A stretch of DNA of 64,000 bases from Streptomyces collinus Tu 365 (lineage in GTDB: Bacteria; Actinomycetota; Actinomycetes; Streptomycetales; Streptomycetaceae), in contig NC_021985.1 of assembly GCF_000444875.1 (NCBI RefSeq), positions 1,674,001 through 1,738,000 of the forward strand, written 5' to 3'. The notes beneath the pieces were generated by a model, which saw only the letters and a program-made list of their open reading frames with translations, was not told the origin of the DNA and did not search any database. Each line of letters opens with the position of its first letter. Position 1 is the first letter of the stretch. This document shows positions 42,678 to 53,987 of the stretch, one piece after another. A program made the translations under genes and the position numbers.

Positions 42678-43124
42678 TTGACGCGAACCCGCACCCCCGT
42701 GGTCACCGGCTGGTTCACCGGCGAGGGGGACGACTTCCGGCTCCTCGGCACACGGTGCGCGTCCTGTCGCACGGTCTTCTTCCCGCGCGAGGACACCCAC
42801 TGCCGCAACCCGCACTGTGCCGGTGACGACCTAGAAGAGGTCCCGCTGTCACGAACCGGCCGGATCTGGTCGTACACGGACAGCCACTACCGCCCTCCGT
42901 CACCCTATGTGAGCGATCCGGAACTTCCGTGGGAGCCGTACGCGTTGATCGCGGTGGAGCTGGAGGCCGAGCGGATCGTGGTGCTGGGGCAGGCGGCTCC
43001 CGGGGTCACCGTCGCCGCTCTGACGGTGGGCATGGAGGTCGAGGTCGTCCCGGGCGTGCTCCACGAGGACGCGCGGACGGCCTGGACCACCTGGCACTGG
43101 CGGCCGAGGGGGGCGGCGGTATGA
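42678..43124 (+). CDS. DUF35 OB-fold/zinc-ribbon protein, partner of the thiolase-fold protein
   Basis: 148 residues. A rubredoxin-like ribbon CASCRTVFFPREDTHC with CAGDDLEEVPL is followed by an OB fold (SRTGRIWSYTDSHYRPPSP, then VLGQAAPGVTVAALTVGMEVEVV). DUF35 proteins act with thiolase-fold partners in acyl-CoA or sterol side-chain chemistry, such as hydratase-aldolase complexes. The start is TTG at 42678 with GGAGGAAC directly upstream. Its stop overlaps the ATG of the partner gene (ATGA), so the two products are made together. Confidence 0.85.
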   Translation: MTRTRTPVVTGWFTGEGDDFRLLGTRCASCRTVFFPREDTHCRNPHCAGDDLEEVPLSRTGRIWSYTDSHYRPPSPYVSDPELPWEPYALIAVELEAERIVVLGQAAPGVTVAALTVGMEVEVVPGVLHEDARTAWTTWHWRPRGAAV

Positions 43125-44311
43125 CGGCGGACGTGGCGGTGCTCGGCGTGGGCATGCACCCCTGGGGCAAGTGGGGGCGCGGCTTCGTCGAGTACGGCAC
43201 GGCGGCGGCCCGCGCGGCCCTCGCGGACGCGGGGCTCGGCTGGCCGGACGTCGGCTCGGTGGTGGGCGCGGGCACCGTGCGCGGCGGATATCCGGGGTAC
43301 GTGGCGGGGGCGACGTTCGCCAAGGCGCTCGGCTGGCAGGGGGCGCGGGTCGCCAGCGTGTACGCGGCGTGCGCCTCGGGGGCCCAGGCGATCGCGACCG
43401 CGCGGGCGCAGATCCTCGCCGGGCTGGCGGACGTCGTGCTCGTGGTGGGGGCGGACGCCGCGCCCAAGGGGTTCTTCCGGCCCGCCGGCGGGGACCGCCC
43501 CGACGATCCGGACTGGCTGCGCTTCCGGCTGCTGGGCGCGACGAACCCGGCCTACTTCGGGCTGTACGCGCGCCGGCGGATGGCGGTGCACGGGGACACG
43601 CCGGAGGACTTCGCGCTGGTCAAGGTGAAGAACGCCGCGTCGGGCGCGCTCAACCCCTACGCGCGCTACCGCCGCCGGGTCACCGCCGAGGAGGTCGCCG
43701 CCTCCGCGGTGGTGTCCGACCCGCTGCGGCTGCTCGACATCTGCGCCACCTCCGACGGCGGTGCCGCGCTGGTGCTGAGCAGCCTGGACTTCGCGCGGCG
43801 GCACGGTGCGGCGCGGCCGGCGCGGATCCGTGCGGTGTCGACGGTGACCCCGCGGTTCCCGAACACGGTGCTGGACCTGCCGGACATCGCCACCGACTCC
43901 GCGGTGGCGGTGGCGCCCCCGGACGAGACCTTCCGGGCGTCCATCGCACGTGCCGCCTACGAGGAGGCGGGTATCGGCCCGGAGGACCTGTCGCTGGCCG
44001 AGGTGTACGACCTGTCCACCGCGCTGGAGCTGCAGTGGTACGAGGATCTCGGGCTGTGCGGGGCGGGCGGGGGCGCGAAGCTGCTGCGGGAGGGCGCGAC
44101 CGCTCCGGGCGGTCGTATACCCGTCAACTCCAGTGGGGGCCTCGCCTCTTTCGGTGAAGCGGTTCCGGCACAGGCGATCGCCCAGGTCTGCGAGCTGGCG
44201 TGGCAGCTCAGGGGGACCGCGGGTGACCGGCAGGTGGCCGGCGCGCGCGTGGGGATCACCGCCAACCAGGGACTGTTCGGGCACGGGTCGTCCGTGGTCG
44301 TGGTGCGTTGA
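43121..44311 (+). CDS. thiolase-fold lipid-transfer protein/acyl-CoA aldolase-like
   Basis: 396 residues with the thiolase fold (VAVLGVGMHPWGKWGRGF). The nucleophile-type Cys is present in YAACASGAQAIATA. The usual C-terminal GHPxG and CxGGG motifs are replaced by NSSGGLASFGEAVPAQ and ITANQGLFGHGSSVVVV, as in SCP-x/Ltp2-type proteins that do not do classic thiolysis. With the overlapping DUF35 gene it likely forms a complex that cleaves or moves an acyl-CoA intermediate; the substrate is unknown. No other lipid degradation gene is adjacent. Confidence 0.85.
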   Translation: MTADVAVLGVGMHPWGKWGRGFVEYGTAAARAALADAGLGWPDVGSVVGAGTVRGGYPGYVAGATFAKALGWQGARVASVYAACASGAQAIATARAQILAGLADVVLVVGADAAPKGFFRPAGGDRPDDPDWLRFRLLGATNPAYFGLYARRRMAVHGDTPEDFALVKVKNAASGALNPYARYRRRVTAEEVAASAVVSDPLRLLDICATSDGGAALVLSSLDFARRHGAARPARIRAVSTVTPRFPNTVLDLPDIATDSAVAVAPPDETFRASIARAAYEEAGIGPEDLSLAEVYDLSTALELQWYEDLGLCGAGGGAKLLREGATAPGGRIPVNSSGGLASFGEAVPAQAIAQVCELAWQLRGTAGDRQVAGARVGITANQGLFGHGSSVVVVR

Positions 44312-44333
44312 GTCCGGCCGGGGCGGGAACGGG

Positions 44334-44352
44334 TGCGGCTGAAGGGGCCGCA
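44334..44352 (+). terminator. weak terminator hairpin
   Basis: TGCGGC (44334-44339) pairs with GCCGCA (44347-44352), followed by GAGGCTTTT. It lies 23 bases after the thiolase-fold gene. The stem is short. Confidence 0.4.
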
Positions 44353-44445
44353 GAGGCTTTTCACGGCGTGTGATCGCCCCGAAAGCCTGCGTGAACGTCT
44401 CATGAACTGCGCCTGGGCGTACGCGGGCAGCGCCATCATGCTCCC

Positions 44446-46095
44446 GTGCACTCCTGGACGGATAATCTGCGCTTCGCCTTCCAGCCGGTGGTCAACCTGA
44501 GGACCGGCGCGGTCACCGCACTGGAGATACTCGCCCGCCCCGAGACCGGCGACGTCCTGGCCGAGGCCCGCCGCGACCCGGAACTCGACGGCAGGCTGGC
44601 CGTGCTGGCGCTGAGGGCGGCGGCGCGCAAGGAGACGCTGCTGCCGCTGCACCTGAACGTGTTCGCGGCGACCCTCGCCGACCTCGGGGGGCTCACCCCG
44701 CTGCACGACGCCGTGCGCGCGGCGGGACGGATGCCCTGGGAGGTGACGCTGGACGTGGTGCCGCCGTGCATCCACGTCCCGCACCGGGCCCTGCTGGAGG
44801 CGGTCGCCACGCTGCGCGAACAGGGGTTCAGGATCAGCGCGGACGGCATCGGCGACGGTGACGTGCCCCTGCGGCTGCTCGCCGACCTCGCCCCGGACCT
44901 GGTCAAGCTCGACGCCTCGCTGCTGGCCCGGCCGGCCGTGGTGCGGGCGATGCGGACGTTCTGCGAGCAACTGGGCGCGCTGGTGGCCGTCGAGGGCGTG
45001 GAGACCGAGCTGCAGTGCGCGGCCGCGCTGGCGGCCGGTGCGCAGCTCGCCCAGGGCGAGCTGTTCGCTCCGCCGGCCCGTGTCCCGGTGGCGGACGTGT
45101 ACGTGCCGCCCCGCTCCCCCGGCAGCCTGGCCGCGCCCCGGTCCGGGCCGCCCGTCCGGGAGTTCGTGCGGCCCGCCGCCCTCCTGCCCGTCACCGCCTC
45201 GGCGGGGCAGGTGCGGGCGCTGCTGACCGGCTCGCCCGACGTCTCCGGGGTGCTGCTCGTGGACCAGGCCGGGGTGCCCGTCCGCTCGGTCCACCGGTCC
45301 CGCTTCCTGCTGTCGATGTCCGGCCGCTACGGACACGCCCTCTACGCGGACCGGCCCGCCTTCAAGCTGGGCGACGCGCCCCGCACGGTCGGGGCGGACG
45401 CCACCGCGTGGGAGGTGCTGGACGTGGTCGCGGTCGGCGGCCGCGACCGTACCTCGGACGACGTGGCCGTCGTCGACCACCGCGGCCGGTGCGTGGGCGT
45501 CGTCCGCCTCGCCGACCTGGTCCGGGCGCTGGCCGAGACCCGGGTGGAGGAGGCGGCGGGCCTCAATCCGCTGACCCGGCTGCCCGGTTCGGACGCGATC
45601 ACCGCCGAGGTGGACCGGTGGCTCGCCGAGGGGCGGACGTTCGCGCTGAGCTGGCTGGACATCGACCACTTCAAGCAGGTCAACGATGGTGCCGGGTTCG
45701 CCGCCGGCGACGAGCTGATCCGTTCGGTGGGCCGGACGCTGCAGGCGGCGGTCGCCGGGCACGCGCGCGTGGGCCACATCGGCGGGGACGACTTCCTGGT
45801 GCTGGCGCAGGAGGAGGTGCTGGACGCCCTGGCCGGCCCGGTGCTGGACACGCCCTGGGCGGCGGGCGGGCGACCGGTGACGCTGTCCCTGGCGACCGTC
45901 GTGTGCGGGCCCGGCGAGGTGTCCGACCACCGGCAGGCAGCCGCCCGGCTGGCTCCGCTGAAGAAGGCGGCGAAGGCGCTGCGCGGGACGAGCTGGGTGC
46001 TCGCGCGTGCGGGGCTGCCCGGGTACGAGATCCGGCGTGGCTCCGGGGCGGCCCCGGCCCAGGCGGGATACGCGGCGGCGGAGCCGCTGGGCTGA
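44446..46095 (+). CDS. EAL-CBS-GGDEF protein, c-di-GMP related
   Basis: 549 residues, cytoplasmic. Domains in order: EAL-like (1-225; EILARP, VEGVET), CBS pair (about 245-365; LLTGSPDVSGVLLVDQAGV), GGDEF (about 370-525; WLDIDHFKQVNDGAG, HIGGDDFLVLA). The EAL domain lacks part of the metal site: the DDFG position reads DGIGDG. The cyclase loop reads GGDDF, a conservative change, and no RxxD inhibitory site precedes it. A diguanylate cyclase tuned by CBS ligands, or a degenerate sensor, is likely. GTG at 44446 has no ribosome site, so the mRNA may be leaderless. Confidence 0.83.
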   Translation: MHSWTDNLRFAFQPVVNLRTGAVTALEILARPETGDVLAEARRDPELDGRLAVLALRAAARKETLLPLHLNVFAATLADLGGLTPLHDAVRAAGRMPWEVTLDVVPPCIHVPHRALLEAVATLREQGFRISADGIGDGDVPLRLLADLAPDLVKLDASLLARPAVVRAMRTFCEQLGALVAVEGVETELQCAAALAAGAQLAQGELFAPPARVPVADVYVPPRSPGSLAAPRSGPPVREFVRPAALLPVTASAGQVRALLTGSPDVSGVLLVDQAGVPVRSVHRSRFLLSMSGRYGHALYADRPAFKLGDAPRTVGADATAWEVLDVVAVGGRDRTSDDVAVVDHRGRCVGVVRLADLVRALAETRVEEAAGLNPLTRLPGSDAITAEVDRWLAEGRTFALSWLDIDHFKQVNDGAGFAAGDELIRSVGRTLQAAVAGHARVGHIGGDDFLVLAQEEVLDALAGPVLDTPWAAGGRPVTLSLATVVCGPGEVSDHRQAAARLAPLKKAAKALRGTSWVLARAGLPGYEIRRGSGAAPAQAGYAAAEPLG

Positions 46096-46120
46096 AACGC
46101 CGCTCAGCGCAAGGGCGTTG

Positions 46121-46197
46121 CCCGCCCGGCCGCCGGAAGGAGGGCCGCCGCGGGCCGGAGCGCGGCCCGGGGAGGACCGGGCGGACGGCCGGGCGGG
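46121..46197. terminator. large nested GC-rich inverted repeat
   Basis: CCCGCCCGGCCG (46121-46132) pairs with CGGCCGGGCGGG (46186-46197), enclosing a CGGGCC/GGCCCG hairpin (46151-46156 with 46164-46169). It follows the EAL-CBS-GGDEF gene and precedes the glycerol operon, so it probably terminates the former. The remaining gap to 46487 shows no gene; it should hold the glpFK promoter. Confidence 0.5.
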
Positions 46198-46487
46198 AAA
46201 CGCTGTCACCGTTGCCGTCGGCGACCTTGACGGCCTCCGGGCGCCGGTGAACACTTCCGGGTGTCAGCCGACATCGCCGTACATTCTCGGTGCAATCAGG
46301 CACTGCGCCATGGGCTTCTTCCTGCTCAACGGCCCTTCCCACAGGGCGGGTCGGCTGCGACGGCACGCTCGTCACGGACGCCGGGCGGGGCGCGGGGCCC
46401 TCCCTGCCTTCGGCTGAAGTCGCCAAGGGAACCGTTCCTGCACGGACGGCCGGGGCCACTCCCCGGGCCGGCGCCAAGGGAGCCGCC

Positions 46488-47237
46488 ATGAGCAACGGAG
46501 ACATTTTCGTCGGCGAGACCATCGGCACCGCGATCCTGATCCTGTTCGGTGCCGGCGTCTGCGCCGCCGTCACCCTCAGATACTCCAAGGCACGCGCCTC
46601 GGGATGGATCGTCATCGCGTTCGGATGGGGGTTCGGCGTGCTCGCGGGCGCGTACACGGCCGCTCCCCTCTCCGGCGGCCAGCTCAACCCCGCGGTCACC
46701 ATCGGGATCGCGGTGGACACCGGTAAATGGGACAAGGTCTGGGTCTATCTGCTGGGCCAGATCGTCGGCGCCATGCTGGGCGCGGTCCTGGCCTACCTCG
46801 TCTATCTCGCGCAGTTCCAGGCCAACGTCCGCGAGGTGGGCACGACCGAGGGCACCATCGAGGAACCCCTGCCGACCCTGGGGATCTTCTCGACCATCCC
46901 CGAGATACGGAAGCCCGTCGCCAACCTCATCACCGAGATCATCGCGACGATGGCGCTGGTGCTGCCCGTCCTCGCCTTCGGGCTGACCAGGGGGCTCGGC
47001 GAGTCCGGCACCACGGTGCTGATCGTCTCGCTGCTCGTGGTCGGCATCGGGCTCTCCCTCGGCGGGCCCACGGGGTACGCCATCAACCCCGCCCGTGACC
47101 TCGGTCCGCGCATCGTGCACACCTTCCTGCCGATCCCGCACAAGGGCTCGTCCGACTGGGGCTACGCGTGGATCCCGGTGGTCGGCCCGCTGATCGGCGG
47201 GGCACTCGCCGGCCTCGTCTACAACCTGGCCTTCTGA
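46488..47237 (+). CDS. glpF: glycerol uptake facilitator (MIP family)
   Basis: 249 residues with six membrane spans and the two half-helix signatures GGQLNPAVT and [13 protein letters not shown]. The D after NPAR and the residues around it indicate a glycerol facilitator rather than a water channel. It admits glycerol by diffusion, which GlpK then traps. GGGAG lies 6 bases before the ATG at 46488. It is followed 41 bases later by glpK. Confidence 0.94.
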   Translation: MSNGDIFVGETIGTAILILFGAGVCAAVTLRYSKARASGWIVIAFGWGFGVLAGAYTAAPLSGGQLNPAVTIGIAVDTGKWDKVWVYLLGQIVGAMLGAVLAYLVYLAQFQANVREVGTTEGTIEEPLPTLGIFSTIPEIRKPVANLITEIIATMALVLPVLAFGLTRGLGESGTTVLIVSLLVVGIGLSLGGPTGYAINPARDLGPRIVHTFLPIPHKGSSDWGYAWIPVVGPLIGGALAGLVYNLAF

Positions 47238-47246
47238 CCAGCGATC

Positions 47247-47270
47247 CGACCCAGCGACCCAGCGACCCAG
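47247..47270 (+). repeat. three tandem CGACCCAG units in the glpF-glpK spacer
   Basis: Three perfect 8-base copies fill most of the spacer, ending right at the glpK ribosome site (AGGGA). They may be a replication-slippage product that tunes spacing. Confidence 0.85.
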
Positions 47271-47278
47271 GGACAGCC

Positions 47279-48799
47279 ATGACGGACACCGCCGAGAAGT
47301 ACGTCGCCGCCATCGACCAGGGCACCACGTCCAGCCGCTGCATCATCTTCGACCACGGCGGAGCCGTCGTCGCCGTGGACCAGCGCGAGCACCGCCAGAT
47401 CTTCCCCAAGCCCGGCTGGGTGGAGCACGACGCGACCGAGATCTGGTCCAAGGTGCAGGCCGTGGTGGCGGGAGCGCTCGCCAGGGCCGGGCTGCGCGCC
47501 GACCAGCTGAGCGCCCTCGGGATCACCAACCAGCGGGAGACCACGGTCCTGTGGGACCGGGCCACCGGCAAGCCCGTGCACAACGCGATCGTCTGGCAGG
47601 ACACCCGTACCGCGGCCCTGTGCCACGAACTGGGCGGCGGGGACGGCCAGGACCGCTTCCGCGACCGGACCGGGCTGCCGCTGGCCAGCTACTTCTCCGG
47701 CCCCAAGGCGGCCTGGCTGCTGGACCACGTGCCCGGACTGCGCGACCGCGCCGAACGCGGCGAGATCGCCTTCGGCACCATCGACTCCTGGCTGATCTGG
47801 AACCTCACCGGCGGCACGGACGGCGGCCGGCACGTCACCGACGTGACGAACGCGGGACGCACCATGCTGATGAACCTGGAGACGCTCCAGTGGGACTCCT
47901 CCATCCTCTCGGCGATGAACGTGCCCGAGGCGGTCCTGCCCGAGATCAGGTCGTCCGCCGAGGTGTACGGGACCGCCGTCGGCCAGTTGGCGGGCGTGCC
48001 CGTGGCCTCGGCCCTGGGCGACCAGCAGGCCGCCGTGTTCGGCCAGGCCTGTTACGACGTCGGCACCGCCAAGAACACGTACGGAACCGGCAGTTTCCTG
48101 CTGCTCAACACCGGGGATCGGCCGGTGCCGTCCAAGAGCGGGCTGCTGACGACGATGGGCTACAAGATCGGCGGTGAGGCGCCGGTGTACTGCCTGGAGG
48201 GGTCCATCGCGATAACGGGCGCGCTCGTCCAGTGGTTCCGCGACCAGCTCGGCATCATCCGCACCGCCGACGAGATCGAGACCCTGGCGGCGAGCGTCGA
48301 CGACAACGGCGGCGCCTACATCGTGCCCGCCTTCTCCGGCCTGTTCGCCCCCTACTGGCGCTCCGACGCGCGCGGCGTCGTCACCGGCCTGACCCGCTAC
48401 GTCACCAAGGCGCACCTCGCGCGCGCGGTGCTGGAGGCGACCAGCTGGCAGACCAGGGAGGTGGTGGACGCCATGTACCAGGACTCCGGTGTGCGGATCA
48501 CGACCCTCAAGGTCGACGGCGGCATGACGAAGAACGACCTGCTGATGCAGCACCAAGCGGACGTCCTGGGCGTGCCCGTGATCCGCCCCCGGGTCTCCGA
48601 GACCACCTGCCTGGGCGCCGCGTACGCGGCCGGCCTGGCCACGGGCGTGTGGAACGACCTGGACGAGCTGAAGTCGCACTGGCAGCGGGACGCGGAGTGG
48701 GCCCCGGCCATGGAGGCGTCGGTACGCGACCGCGAGTACCGCAACTGGCGCAGGGCGGTGGAGAAGAGCTTCGGCTGGCTGGAGGACGACGAGATCTAG
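47279..48799 (+). CDS. glpK: glycerol kinase
   Basis: 506 residues, normal for the family. The FGGY-kinase ATPase signatures are seen in [34 protein letters not shown] and [19 protein letters not shown]. It phosphorylates glycerol to sn-glycerol-3-phosphate. It lies in an operon with glpF; no glpD and no GylR-type regulator gene is adjacent, unlike the gylCABX locus known in Streptomyces, so this may be a second glycerol system. AGGGA lies 6 bases before the ATG. Confidence 0.96.
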   Translation: MTDTAEKYVAAIDQGTTSSRCIIFDHGGAVVAVDQREHRQIFPKPGWVEHDATEIWSKVQAVVAGALARAGLRADQLSALGITNQRETTVLWDRATGKPVHNAIVWQDTRTAALCHELGGGDGQDRFRDRTGLPLASYFSGPKAAWLLDHVPGLRDRAERGEIAFGTIDSWLIWNLTGGTDGGRHVTDVTNAGRTMLMNLETLQWDSSILSAMNVPEAVLPEIRSSAEVYGTAVGQLAGVPVASALGDQQAAVFGQACYDVGTAKNTYGTGSFLLLNTGDRPVPSKSGLLTTMGYKIGGEAPVYCLEGSIAITGALVQWFRDQLGIIRTADEIETLAASVDDNGGAYIVPAFSGLFAPYWRSDARGVVTGLTRYVTKAHLARAVLEATSWQTREVVDAMYQDSGVRITTLKVDGGMTKNDLLMQHQADVLGVPVIRPRVSETTCLGAAYAAGLATGVWNDLDELKSHWQRDAEWAPAMEASVRDREYRNWRRAVEKSFGWLEDDEI

Positions 48800-48810
48800 G
48801 TGCCGCTGAC

Positions 48811-48836
48811 GCACCCGCACGCGCGCGTGCGGGTGC
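48811..48836. terminator. 26-base perfect palindrome after glpK
   Basis: The stretch 48811-48836 is a gapless perfect palindrome with GCACCCGCACGCG as its left arm. It lies 11 bases after the glpK stop and forms the first of two terminator-like structures before the convergent conservon. Confidence 0.65.
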
Positions 48837-48848
48837 GCGCGCCGGGAC

Positions 48849-48886
48849 CACGGCCCGTACCCCGGTCGGCGGGGGTACGGGCCGTG
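48849..48886. terminator. 15-bp terminator hairpin between glpK and the conservon
   Basis: CACGGCCCGTACCCC (48849-48863) pairs perfectly with 48872-48886 over an 8-base loop. It is 13 bases from the stop of the minus-strand GTPase gene and should terminate both transcripts. Confidence 0.75.
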
Positions 48887-48898
48887 CCGCGGTCGCGG

Positions 48899-49484
48899 TC
48901 AGGTCGGGAGCGCGGCGCGGCGTTCGGCCGCGTGCTCCATCGCGTGCCGGACGACTCCGACCAGTACCTCCTTGACCGACTCCCGATCGCGGGCGTCGCA
49001 CAGCAGGACGGGTACGCCGTCGTCCAGGTCGAGGGCCTGCCGCACCGTCTCGGCGGGGTACCTGGCCGCGCCCTCGAAGCAGTTGACGCCTACGAGGAAG
49101 GGGATGGAGCGCTTCTCGAAGTAGTCGACGGCGGCGAAGCAGTCCTCCAGGCGGCGTGTGTCGGCCAGGACGACGGCCCCGAGGGCACCTTCGGACAGCT
49201 CGTCCCACATGAACCAGAACCGTTCCTGGCCGGGCGTCCCGAACAGGTACAGCACGAGGTCCTCGCGCAGGGTGATGCGGCCGAAGTCCATGGCCACGGT
49301 GGTCGTGTGCTTGCCCTCCACGCCGCTGGTGTCGTCGACCGGGCGCCCGGCCTCGGTCAGGGACTCCTCGGTGCGCAGCGGCCTGATCTCGCTGACCGCG
49401 CCGACCAGGGTCGTCTTGCCCACGCCGAAGCCGCCGGCCACCAGGATCTTGAGCGTGACGGGCTCGACCGGTGGCACGCGGCGT

Positions 49485-49504
<20 letters not shown>
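48899..49504 (-). CDS. conservon GTPase (CvnD-type, Ras-like)
   Basis: 201 residues of the MglA/CvnD small GTPase group. The P-loop is GGFGVGKTT (24-32), the switch/Walker B region is [20 protein letters not shown], and VGVNCFEG stands at the NKxD position with Cys for Lys and Phe for Asp. It is the output or coupling element of the kinase-roadblock-DUF742 system at the membrane. ATG at 49504 follows AGGAGAAGAGAGCG and the gene overlaps the end of the 5-oxoprolinase gene by 20 bases, so it is translated from the same mRNA. Confidence 0.9.
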
Positions 49505-53123
<3,619 letters not shown>

Positions 53124-53147
53124 GTCACCACTCCGCTTCCGCGCCGG

Positions 53148-53543
53148 TCACAGCGCCCGGAGGCCGTCGATCACGTCGCGCAGAATACTCTCGTCCGGCA
53201 GCTCGGCCGGGGGAACCGGGCGGGTCACATGGACGAGTTCCGCGTGCACGAGATCCCCGATGAGGACGCGCACCACCCCGACCGGGAGATCGAGCTCCGC
53301 GGCGAGCTCCGCGATCGACTGCGGCGCGGCGCGGCAGAGTCCGACGATCTCCACGTGCTCGGGCGCGAGCGTCGTGTCCGTCTCGGCGTCGCCCGCTCCG
53401 GGTTCGGTGACGACCACCGCGATCAGATCGAGGCGGTGCTGGGCCGGGCTCGTGGTCCGGCCGCGCGTCATGGCGTACGGACGGACCACCGGTCCGGCCT
53501 CGTCGTCGAACCAGTGGCTTGTGTCCTGACCCTCTCCGCTCAT
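53148..53543 (-). CDS. conservon DUF742 protein (CvnC-type)
   Basis: 131 residues, a DUF742 winged-helix-like protein: VRPYAMTRGRTTSP at the N terminus, then EHVEIVGLCRAAPQSIAELAAELDLPVG and VVRVLIGDLVHAELVHV. The C terminus ends DVIDGLRAL, typical of the family. It works with the roadblock and GTPase partners in the conservon. ATG at 53543 lies 9 bases after the roadblock gene stop, so the two are co-transcribed. Confidence 0.92.
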   Translation of the reverse strand: MSGEGQDTSHWFDDEAGPVVRPYAMTRGRTTSPAQHRLDLIAVVVTEPGAGDAETDTTLAPEHVEIVGLCRAAPQSIAELAAELDLPVGVVRVLIGDLVHAELVHVTRPVPPAELPDESILRDVIDGLRAL

Positions 53544-53552
53544 GCCATCCCA

Positions 53553-53987
53553 CTACCCGCCTGCGGGCAGATCGGTGCGCGGAACCGAGCCCAGATGCAC
53601 GCCGACCCGCTTGACCAGGAGCGTCATCTCGTAGGCGACCTGCCCGACGTCGGAGTCGGCGTCCGAGAGGACGGCGAGGCAGCTGCCGTCCCCGGCGGCC
53701 GTGACGAACAGGAAGGCGTCGTCCAGCTCGACCACGGTCTGCCGGACGCTGCCCGCCTCGAAGTGGCGGCCCACGCCCTTGGCGAGGCTGTGGAAGCCGG
53801 ACGCGACCGCGGCGAGGTGCTCGCCGTCCTCCCTGCTCAGGTCCTTGGACACGCCCGTGGGCAGGCCGTCGCCGGAGAGCACGACGGCCTTGCGGATGCT
53901 GGCGACCCGGTCGACCAGGTCGTCCAGGAGCCAGTTCAGCTCGCCCTTGCCGGTCTCCGTGAGGCCGGTGGCCTTCGGTGCGGTCAT
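53553..53987 (-). CDS. conservon roadblock/LC7 protein (CvnB-type)
   Basis: 144 residues with one roadblock/LC7 fold (LNWLLDDLVDRVASIRKAVVLS, then FLFVTAAGDGSCLAVLSDADSD and VAYEMTLLVKRVG). Such proteins regulate small GTPases by dimerising with them. ATG at 53987 overlaps the kinase-like gene stop (ATGA) and follows GGGGGACGG, so translation is coupled. Confidence 0.93.
   Translation of the reverse strand: MTAPKATGLTETGKGELNWLLDDLVDRVASIRKAVVLSGDGLPTGVSKDLSREDGEHLAAVASGFHSLAKGVGRHFEAGSVRQTVVELDDAFLFVTAAGDGSCLAVLSDADSDVGQVAYEMTLLVKRVGVHLGSVPRTDLPAGG

Noticed and set aside
42494..47270. CRISPR array
   Set aside because: The tandem units (12 and 8 bases) are directly adjacent without spacers and have two to three copies only.
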